Shown here piece by piece: positions 1 to 6,037 of a DNA stretch of 10,716 nt; positions within the stretch are counted from its first letter, which is position 1; each line of letters opens with the position of its first letter. The translations under genes and the position numbers were made by a program. Where the stretch lies: contig CAYJGT010000057.1 in assembly GCA_964370035.1 (NCBI GenBank), forward strand, positions 1-10,716, in the 5' to 3' direction. The DNA comes from CAYJHC01 sp964370035. GTDB taxonomy: Bacteria; Bacillota; Clostridia; Peptostreptococcales; Anaerovoracaceae. The notes beneath the pieces are model-generated. The model saw only the letters and a program-made list of their open reading frames with translations. It ran no database searches and was not told the origin of the DNA.

Positions 1-330
1 AATATGAAAAATGAAATTGCCTTTGTTTTGCCTGTAGACTGCCCTAATATACGAAGAGAGACAATATTAGAAATATTAGATTTTCATTTTACAAATCATA
101 AAAGCTCCTCCTCTAGAGCAATCACATTATTACAACAAGGAGATAGACCTGAACCTCTCATTGGGGTATTTTCAAAAGATTTCCATAAGACCATTTTCCC
201 TTTCATCGAAAATGGCCCTTCTAAAGTAATGGTTCCTATTAAACTCCTTCCTTTCAAAATATATCTTCATGAGCAAGAAGAATATCAAATATTTAACATT
301 AACACAAAAGAGGATTTAAAGAAGCTATAA
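1..330 (+). CDS. mobA: MobA-like molybdenum cofactor guanylyltransferase, C-terminal part (5' end outside window)
   Basis: The reading frame is open from the first base and ends with TAA at 328-330. An ATG at 4-6 exists, but the protein there lacks the N-terminal nucleotide-binding GG-x-S-x-R-x-G loop expected of MobA. The visible part begins inside the family's core with a VLPVDCPNIRRETI stretch, the equivalent of the MobA metal/nucleotide-binding 'DxP' motif. It continues with a GDRPEPLIGVF segment (family: G..PLxGxY) and ends with FNINTKEDLKKL (family: FxNINTPEDL). The true start is therefore probably upstream of the window. MobA-type enzymes attach GMP to molybdopterin, giving the guanine-dinucleotide cofactor used by formate dehydrogenases. 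The gene converges on the FDH gene, whose 3' end lies 164 bases away on the other strand. That fits a cofactor-supply role but gives no shared promoter. Related nucleotidyltransferases (MocA type) are possible, so the symbol is tentative. Confidence 0.65.
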   Translation, partial: NMKNEIAFVLPVDCPNIRRETILEILDFHFTNHKSSSSRAITLLQQGDRPEPLIGVFSKDFHKTIFPFIENGPSKVMVPIKLLPFKIYLHEQEEYQIFNINTKEDLKKL

Positions 331-494
331 CTTCTAAAATCCTCTTCTCAATTATCCCTTTAATCAGAACTTTAATTCAGCTTAATCTTCAAAATTCACA
401 TCATAACCGTAACATTAACAACTCTCTTCCAAAAGAATTAGTAGGGAATCCAAATTATGGATTTAATCGAATCATTCCTTTTATTTTTCTTCGC
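331..494. other. Convergent intergenic gap, no clear terminator
   Basis: This 164-base A+T-rich stretch lies between the two converging stop codons. The best inverted repeat is a weak 5-bp one, AATCC/GGATT with an A+T loop near 449-465. It has no adjoining U-run that would make a convincing intrinsic terminator on either strand. No coding potential is visible. Confidence 0.4.
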
Positions 495-3400
495 CTACTC
501 TTGGCACTTCTCAATGCTAATTCCTATTTGCTTAAAGCCTGGGATTTTGCTTACTGGATCTAAGCTATCTGCATCACTTAGCATGTTTGCTCCATCGGCA
601 AAGTGAAAAGGCATAAACATAGTATTTTCTTTAACGCTAGAACTTTCCTTTACCCTAGCTACAGTTTCTCCACGCAAAGACCTTACCTTAACTAAATCCC
701 CTTGCTTTAGATTTAGTTTTTTCATATCTATAGGATTTATGTCCATATAGTTTTCAGAGTACAAATCATGTATTTTTTTTGTTCTCTTGGTCATAGTTCG
801 TGTATGATAATGTTCCAAAATTCTTCCTGTTAATAAAATGTGCGGGAAATCTTCCAAACTTAATTCCTTAGACGGAGTCATACTTAATGGTGTAAGTACT
901 CCCTTACCTCTATTTGGCCCATTAGCATGTAGAATTCTTGTTCCTGGATGATCTTCTGTAGGACAAGGCCAACAAAGTCCATCGGCCTCTAGTCTCTCAT
1001 AGGTCATTCCCGCATAGGTCGGAGTAACTGATTTCATTTCATCAAAAATTTCTTCAGCATTTTTATATTCTTTTTCGTAACCAAGTCTAAGCATAATATC
1101 ATTAATGATTTTCCAATCATCCTTTGCCTCCCCTTTAGGGCTTACTGCCCTTCTGACTTTTTGAACTCTTCTCTCTGTATTAGAGTAAGTTCCCTCTGTT
1201 TCAGCATAGGCAGTAGCAGGTAAAACAATATCTGCATAATCAGATGTTTCTGTTTCAAATATATCCTGGCATACTACAAAGGTTTCACAAAGAGAATGGG
1301 CAATATGAGCTGAGTTTGGATCTGATACCATTGGGTTTTCTCCCATAATGTACAATACTTTTATTTCACCATTTAGTATTGCATTAGGCGTCATTGTAAC
1401 AGTTATTCCTGGTTTATCTGAAAGAGTCCTGCCCCAAGCCTTTTCGAATTTTTCATTAATCACTGGATCTGCAACCTTTTGATATCCAGGATAATCTGTA
1501 GGCAAGCAACCCATATCACAAGCCCCTTGAACATTATTTTGTCCTCTTAACGGGTTAACTCCTGTTCCCTCTCTTCCCAGGTTTCCTGTAACTAAGGCTA
1601 GATTTGCCATTGACTTTACGTTATCCGTTCCATTTGTATGTTGTGTTATTCCCATAGCATAAGCAATAAATGCCTTATCTGCTTTTCCATACATTCTAGC
1701 AGCTTCATAAACCTGCGTAGCTGTAACGCCACATATTTTAGCAACATATTCTGGAGTATAATCTTTTACAGATTCTCTAAGGGCTTCAATTCCCTCTGTA
1801 TGGTTTTCTATATACTCTTTGTTATCTAAGTCTTCATTAAAAATTATATGTAGCATTCCATTGGTCAAAGGAACACTGGTTCCTGGGTTTATTTGCAAGA
1901 AAATATCGGCATGATCGCATAAAGGTATCCTTTTGGGATCTGCTATCATTATCTTTGCCCCATAATCCTTTGCCTGTTTCATATAGTATCCAATTACTGG
2001 GTGTGCCTCTGTTGTGTTAGACCCTGTTACAAAGAGTACATCTGTCTTCCTAACATCGGTCATTGGGTTTGTCATAGCTCCGCTACCAAGTGTTGTTGCA
2101 AGACCTGCAACTGAGGATGAATGTCAAAGCCTTGCGCAGTGGTCTACATTATTAGTTCCAACTACGCCCCTTATAAATTTTTGGAAAATATAATTACTCT
2201 CATTAGTCACCTTTGCACTTGCAAAGCCCATTATACTATTAGGTCCAAACTCTTCTTTGCTGCTTTTTATTTTTTCTTCAATAATATCATAAGCCTCATC
2301 CCAGCTAGCTTCCCTCCAAATTGGTTTTATTCCATCTCCTTTTTCGTTAACCCTAATAAGGGGTTTTTTCAACCTGTCTCTATGATTAACAAAATCATAA
2401 GCAAACATGCCTTTTACACATGAAAGCCCTTCATTTGCCCCTGCCATAACAGGCTTAACTCCTATTATTTTATCGAACTTTGTATAAAGGTCTAGCTGGC
2501 AACCAACCCCACAATAAGGGCAGGTTGTTCTAACCTTTTCCGTTTCCCAATAGTCTTTTTTGTATCTGCCTCTTCCCTCAATAGCTCCTGTTGGGCAAAC
2601 TGCCACGCACTGTCCGCAGGAAACGCATCCATTATCCCTAAGAGATTTGTGATTTTCTGGTTCATATAGCTTTATTCCGCCTTCTTTTTCTTCTATTAGC
2701 GTATCTGCCAGCTTTCCATGAGCCCCTATTTTTACTAATGTTTCGCAAACTCTAATACAATTTCCGCAAGAAATACATTTATTAGAATCCCTAAAGATAA
2801 AATCTTCTTCCCTATCCACTTCTTTATTAATTGGAAGAGCTCTTAATCTTCCTTCAAAATTGACTGATTTTGCAGTTTTAATCAAACTGCAGCTATTGTA
2901 ATCATGACAACCACATTCTAAACACATGGAACTGGCTTTTAGGGCTTCTTCTTCTGTATAACCTTTCATGTATTCGTCAAAATTGGTCTTTCTCTCATCA
3001 GCATGTATATGATCCATATGAGGTTTGAACATTTCCTCTCTTCTCTCATATGCATATATATCTGAGTCATCAATTTCAACTATTAAAGGATCTTTAATTT
3101 CAAAATGTTTTCCATTTAAAAATTCATCTACCCTAGTGGCAATCTTTTTCCCATCTCCAATAGCTTCTATAGCAATTGATATCTTATCGTTTCCACAGTC
3201 TCCACCTGCGAAAACTCCATCCATAGATGTTACAAATGTATCCTTATCACAAATTATCCCACCTTTTCTAGTTCTATCTAAACCTTCAATATTCTCAAAA
3301 GATACCGCCTGACCAATGGCTGGTATTACAGAGTCAAGCTCAATTATTTCAAATTCCCCTTCAATTGGTCTAGGGCGTCTTCTTCCGCTTTCATCTGCTT

Positions 3401-4622
3401 CCCCTAATTCCATTTTTTGAAGCTTAATTCCACAGACTTTTCCATTTTCATCAGCAAGAATTTCCATAGGAGATCTTAAATTCTTAAATATTACACCTTC
3501 TTCATCTGCTTCAATTACTTCTATTTCTTCTGCAGGCATTTCATCTTTGGTTCTTCTATAAATATTATATACTTCTTTCGCACCAAGCCTTACTGAGGTT
3601 CTACAAGCATCCATGGCAGTATTTCCACCACCAATTACACCTACCTTTTCCCCAATATCATATTTCTCTCCACGAGCAATTTTTTCAAGAAATTCTATAC
3701 CTCCGATTACCCCTTTAGAGTCTTCTCCTTCAATTCCAACAGAACTTGAAACCCATGCCCCTATTCCAATTACAACACTGTCAAACTCTTTTCTAAAGTT
3801 TTCAAAAGCTTCTTTCCCTTCAATCTTACATCCTGTTTTTATTTTAACTCCCATTTTTTCAATTAAGGCAATCTCTTTATCTAGTACATCATTAGGAAGC
3901 CTATACTCAGGAATTCCATATCTAAGCATACCACCTGCCTTTGGCATTCCCTCAAATATAGTTACTGTATGTCCCATTTCTCTTAAATAGTAAGCAGCAG
4001 AAAGACCCATAGGGCCTCCTCCAATAATTCCTACTGTCTTATTTGTTTCAGGATTTATCTTTGGAATATATGGGTTTTCAGAAAACAAATCAAGGTCTGC
4101 AGCAAATCTTTTTAGCCACATAATTGGTACTGGCTCATCTATATTTCCACTTCTACACTTGTCTTCGCATGGATGTGGGCAGACTCTTCCTAATGCTGCG
4201 GGAAGTGGTAAATTATTCTTAATAACTTGTATCGCTTCATCATACTGACCATTTTTAATCAGGGTTACATATCCTTGACAGTCAGTTTCTCCAGGACAGT
4301 TTGTCATACAAGGCGGTCTACAGCTACCTCTATGCTTATTAAAGTGAAATGAAAGTATTTCCTTTACCTTCTCTTTAACTGAATTTGACTCTGTTGAAAC
4401 TACCATTCCTTCTACTACAGTTGTTTCACAAGATTTAACCAGCTCCCCGCTTTCTCCTATTTGACATAGACAAACTCCACAATTGCCTTCCTTTTGAATT
4501 CTTTCATCAAAACAAAAATGTGGTATGTATATTTTGTTCCTATTTGCTGCTTGAAGGATTGTTTCCCCTTCATTAGCTAATATTTTTTGATTATTAATTT
4601 TAATTTCAATCTGTTTAAACAT
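495..4622 (-). CDS. fdhF: Selenocysteine formate dehydrogenase alpha subunit fused to GltD/AegA-like NAD(P)H-FAD module
   Basis: Catalyses formate to CO2 (or the reverse) on a Mo/W-bis-MGD cofactor. It reads as one 1375-residue protein with selenocysteine at residue 833 (UGA at 2126-2124). The following HSSSVAGLATT is the usual FDH active-site continuation, with His834 next to Sec. Domains seen: [2Fe-2S] ferredoxin at 1-75 (Cys37, 48, 51, 65). GltD-type cluster domain at about 85-185 (Cys101, 105, 109, 115, 148, 152, 156). FAD fold with IGGGPMG at 200-206. NAD(P)H fold with GVIGGGNTAMDA at 328-339. Second FAD motif GVFAGGDC at 469-476. Cys group 567/570/572/578. Two [4Fe-4S] motifs (616/619/622/626 and 666/669/672/676). 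FDH cluster CPYCGVGC at 701-708 plus Cys735. Molybdopterin core to about 1250, including RGQNNVQGACDMG at 1026-1038. Cofactor-binding C-domain from about 1260. No signal peptide or membrane segment is seen, so it is cytoplasmic. The ATG at 4622 follows AGGTGG. The NADPH preference is inferred from GltD-like RR residues. Confidence 0.93.
2095..2111 (-). promoter_or_regulatory. Bacterial SECIS hairpin for selenocysteine insertion
   Basis: Twelve bases after the UGA the mRNA reads GUUGCAGGUCUUGCAAC, which folds as GUUGCA/UGCAAC with a GGUCU loop. The E. coli fdhF element has its stem at almost the same distance and shares the GUUGC stem strand and the AGGUCU loop recognised by SelB. The bulged U of the E. 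coli stem is not evident here. The hairpin sits inside the coding region and encodes VAGLAT. Confidence 0.85.
2124..2126 (-). other. In-frame UGA read as selenocysteine (residue 833)
   Basis: Read on the minus strand, NVDHCARL is followed by TGA and then HSSSVAGLATTLGSGAMTNP in the same frame. This continuity matches the active-site segment of Sec-type formate dehydrogenases, in which Sec sits directly before a catalytic His. The frame stays open for 542 more codons, so this is recoding and not a nonsense mutation. A frame-splitting annotation would give two false proteins, of 832 and 526 residues. Confidence 0.95.
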
Positions 4623-4625
4623 TCG

Positions 4626-4631
4626 CCACCT
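4626..4631 (-). promoter_or_regulatory. Ribosome binding site of the FDH gene
   Basis: AGGTGG lies just 5' of the ATG at 4622-4620 (minus strand), with a short 3-base gap, and supports that start. The encoded MFKQIEIKINNQ is a typical first strand of a [2Fe-2S] ferredoxin domain, so no N-terminal residues appear to be missing. Confidence 0.7.
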
Positions 4632-4679
4632 GCTATCTTTATCTAATCTTGCATTACAATTTTTTATTAACCCATTTAC

Positions 4680-4688
4680 ATATTAGCA
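4680..4688 (-). promoter_or_regulatory. Possible extended -10 element close to the FDH gene
   Basis: On the minus strand TGC-TAATAT resembles an extended -10 (TGn followed by a near-consensus hexamer). The matching -35 position is CTTTAT, a poor fit. If used, it would give an FDH mRNA with a leader of only about 50 bases, and the structured RNA upstream would be a separate transcript. This is weak evidence in A+T-rich DNA. Confidence 0.25.
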
Positions 4689-4765
4689 TATACCCCCAAA
4701 ATATAAAGGTTCTTTTTTGTGTTGTTATATGCTTATTTTTGTCAAATTCTCTATGTTTTTTCTAA

Positions 4766-4787
4766 ATTTTATTTTTACAAATAAAAT
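4766..4787 (-). repeat. A+T-only inverted repeat downstream of the structured RNA
   Basis: ATTTTATTT and AAATAAAAT form a perfect 9-bp stem with a 4-base loop. It lies just 3' of the structured RNA on the minus strand. It contains no G-C pairs and has no following U-run, so a terminator role is doubtful. It could act as a weak transcript end or an RNA stability element. Confidence 0.35.
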
Positions 4788-4798
4788 AAATCCCAAAT

Positions 4799-4966
4799 TG
4801 CCGTCAGATGACATTCACGACCTATCATGTTGATAGGTGGGTGTCCCGTCAAAGGCTCTGACGTCCCTTCAAAGAGGGCTTGCCATTTGCACAAAGAGTT
4901 CTGACTCCCTTTAGTGTGATGTAGGTTGAATTGCCATTCTTAACGCACAATCTAGGATAATTCTTG
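4799..4966 (-). ncRNA. Unassigned structured RNA (FDH leader element or standalone small RNA)
   Basis: This stretch is clearly richer in G+C than its flanks, holds no plausible ORF, and starts a few bases after a strong minus-strand promoter. On the minus strand it folds into several helices. GAAU/AUUC lies at 4939-4928. A bulged 10-bp hairpin at 4918-4890 has segments CAC/GTG, AAA/TTT and GAGT/ACTC with loop CAGA. GGC/GCC at 4884-4854 encloses CCCT/AGGG. A perfect 8-bp hairpin, ACCTATCA/TGATAGGT with loop ACA, spans 4838-4820. CGTCA/TGACG (4863-4847) competes with a longer-range CGTCAGA/TCTGACG pairing (4863-4857 with 4808-4802). The next gene downstream on this strand is the FDH, whose ATG is about 180 bases from the element's 3' edge. 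I do not recognise a known class. A riboswitch-like leader or an independent regulatory RNA both fit. The ends are approximate. Confidence 0.6.
4869..4912 (-). repeat. Internal 43-base-spaced repeat inside the structured RNA
   Basis: Read on the minus strand, AAGGGA-GTCAGAACTCTTTG (from 4912) recurs as AAGGGACGTCAGAGCCTTTG (from 4869). TTGTGC followed by AATGGCAA also occurs twice (from about 4950 and from about 4893). The element therefore seems to be built from two diverged copies of a unit of roughly 45-55 bases, as in tandem aptamers or a local duplication. Confidence 0.45.
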
Positions 4967-4970
4967 TATT

Positions 4971-5001
4971 ATTATATTACTCTTTTCTTAAAATATGTCA
5001 A
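4971..5001 (-). promoter_or_regulatory. Strong sigma-A-type promoter for the structured RNA / FDH transcript
   Basis: On the minus strand a perfect -35 TTGACA (5001-4996) is followed by overlapping -10 candidates: TAATAT at 4979-4974 (16-base spacer) and TATAAT at 4976-4971 (19-base spacer). The expected start is near 4964-4968, directly before the structured element. This is the best promoter I find in the window. It points leftwards, towards the FDH gene. No specific operator is recognisable. Confidence 0.8.
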
Positions 5002-5177
5002 TATGCCATAGTTACTTTTTTGTATTTTTCCCTCCACCAGCGTTCAGTATCTATACAAATAAACTTCAGTTTCCTTCATACTACAACATTTTAATTTTCT
5101 TCCGCTTTTACTATACTTTTTTAATATCAAACTATCAAAATGCTCTCCAGACTAGTTCTCGGATAATTACTTTAGTA
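5002..5177. other. Gap between yebC stop and the promoter, no gene recognised
   Basis: About 175 A+T-rich bases follow the yebC stop. A weak bulged stem (CCGAGA with TCTGG) sits near 5150-5163 but is not followed by a U-run, so no intrinsic terminator for yebC can be supported. Some yebC transcripts may therefore continue towards the FDH gene. Confidence 0.35.
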
Positions 5178-5903
5178 TTATTCCGACAAGTCAAAAGTAC
5201 AGTTATGGTGAACTTTTTGCACATCGTCATCATCTTCTAATATGCTTATCATTTTCTTTAAGTTTTTAATATCATGTTCCTCTGTTGGAGTCTGTTCCAT
5301 CGATGGCACGAACTCTACATCCGCCTCAACAGGTTCATATCCCGCAGCTTTTATAGCCTCCAAAACGGCATTAAAATCCTCTGGAGCTGTTGTTATTTCA
5401 AAGCTATCATCATAGGCTATCATATCTTCCATTCCAGCCTCTAAAGCAACATCCATTAATGCCTCTTCTTCAACTCCCTCAGTCTTTTCGATGATTATCA
5501 AACCTTTTCTTAAAAACATATAAGATACACAACCTGGTGTACCTAGGTTTCCACCATATTTATCAAAGGCATGTTTTACAGAGGACGTAGTCCTATTCTT
5601 GTTATCAGATAAAGTTTCTACAATTACCGCAACTCCTGCGGCACCATAGCCTTCAAAACTGCTTGATTCAAAATTTGCTCCATCAATCTCTCCAGCACCT
5701 TTCTTAATAGCTTTATTAATATTGTCATTTGGCATATTAATAGCTTTTGCTTTATCAACGGCATGCTTTAATGCTGCGTTATATTCCATATCACTCCCTG
5801 CCTTTGCAGCTACTATTATTGCTCTGGCATATTTTGTGAAAATTGCGGCTCTCTTTGAATCTTGTGCAGCTTTTCTACCTGCAATAGTTCCATGTCTTCC
5901 CAT
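5178..5903 (-). CDS. yebC: YebC/PmpR/TACO1-family protein
   Basis: The protein has 241 residues, the usual family length. It begins MGRHGTIAGRKAAQDSKRA and continues IFTKYARAIIVAAKAG, the Clostridium-type form of the YebC N-terminal helical domain (about residues 1-75). NMPNDNINKAIKKG closes that domain. GYGAAGVAVIVETLSDNKNRT starts the second, mixed alpha/beta part, and the C-terminus ILEDDDDVQKVHHN is the family's closing motif. Members were first described as DNA-binding transcriptional regulators. More recent work on bacterial and mitochondrial members points to a role at the ribosome in translation, including at proline-rich stretches. Which applies here cannot be read from sequence. It is soluble, with no signal peptide. 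It lies 134 bases after the activase gene on the same strand and is not beside ruvABC, its frequent partner in other bacteria. Confidence 0.93.
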   Translation of the reverse strand: MGRHGTIAGRKAAQDSKRAAIFTKYARAIIVAAKAGSDMEYNAALKHAVDKAKAINMPNDNINKAIKKGAGEIDGANFESSSFEGYGAAGVAVIVETLSDNKNRTTSSVKHAFDKYGGNLGTPGCVSYMFLRKGLIIIEKTEGVEEEALMDVALEAGMEDMIAYDDSFEITTAPEDFNAVLEAIKAAGYEPVEADVEFVPSMEQTPTEEHDIKNLKKMISILEDDDDVQKVHHNCTFDLSE

Positions 5904-5912
5904 TTTGTACTA

Positions 5913-5920
5913 CTCCTTCT
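5913..5920 (-). promoter_or_regulatory. Ribosome binding site of yebC
   Basis: AGAAGGAG lies 9 bases before the ATG at 5903-5901 on the minus strand. It is a near-perfect Shine-Dalgarno match that fixes the start. Confidence 0.85.
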
Positions 5921-5951
5921 TTACTTTTTATACGATTATTTATTAAGCTTC

Positions 5952-5977
5952 ATCATTGTTTTGTTTTTTACAATGAT
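5952..5977. repeat. Inverted repeat before yebC
   Basis: ATCATTGT and ACAATGAT form a perfect 8-bp stem with a 10-base A/T-rich loop, about 50 bases upstream of the yebC start. It is not followed by a clean U-run on either strand (TTTATTT follows on the plus strand). It may be a weak terminator or an operator-like site. Confidence 0.4.
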
Positions 5978-5986
5978 TTATTTAAC

Positions 5987-6021
5987 TGAAATCAAACTAC
6001 TATGCATATATAGTAATTTCA
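5987..6021. repeat. Two-part inverted repeat just after the activase stop
   Basis: TGAAAT plus TACTAT pair with ATAGTA plus ATTTCA (6+6 bp). One arm has a 5-base bulge, and the loop is 6 bases. The repeat lies 17 bases after the activase stop codon on the minus strand. It has no G+C-rich stem or U-tail, so a standard terminator call is not justified. It could mark the mRNA end or overlap the yebC promoter region. Confidence 0.4.
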
Positions 6022-6037
6022 ATTCAAGATAACTCTT

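Noticed and set aside
495..2075. Independent 526-residue FDH C-terminal gene starting at ATG 2075, or FDH as a pseudogene with a nonsense mutation
   Set aside because: The frame is continuous across the UGA, 16 family-typical residues lie between the UGA and that ATG, and a SECIS hairpin is present. One selenoprotein gene explains everything.
3613..3990. Plus-strand open frame of 125 codons inside the FDH gene
   Set aside because: It is antisense to the conserved FAD/NAD(P)H domain, has a low-complexity Ser/Pro/Ile-rich product and no ribosome binding site. It is a shadow frame.
4699..4722. Sigma-54-type -24/-12 promoter around the GGGGG run upstream of FDH
   Set aside because: The spacing between the GG and GC dinucleotides is wrong (about 8 bases instead of 10), and the flanking consensus is absent.
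4740..4745. TTGACA on the minus strand as a -35 box close to the FDH gene
   Set aside because: At 16-18 bases downstream the sequence is ACACAA-like, with no acceptable -10. The TATAAC found nearby is far too close.
4854..4884. c-di-GMP-I (GEMM) riboswitch resemblance: GGCAAGCC ... GGGACGTCAGAGCC
   Set aside because: This half is close to the GEMM core as I remember it (GGCAAACC ... GGGACGCAAAGCC). However, the expected second hairpin with the GGTAGCCGGGTTACC-like strand is missing and the terminal loop is not a GNRA tetraloop. A covariance-model scan would settle it.
4799..4966. Molybdenum-cofactor (Moco) riboswitch before the FDH gene
   Set aside because: Attractive by context, but I cannot find the conserved Moco-RNA motifs I recall in the element.
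4995..5240. Plus-strand 81-codon frame overlapping the yebC 3' end
   Set aside because: It is rich in Phe/Ile/Tyr as expected from A+T-rich non-coding DNA, overlaps conserved yebC coding sequence and has no Shine-Dalgarno sequence.
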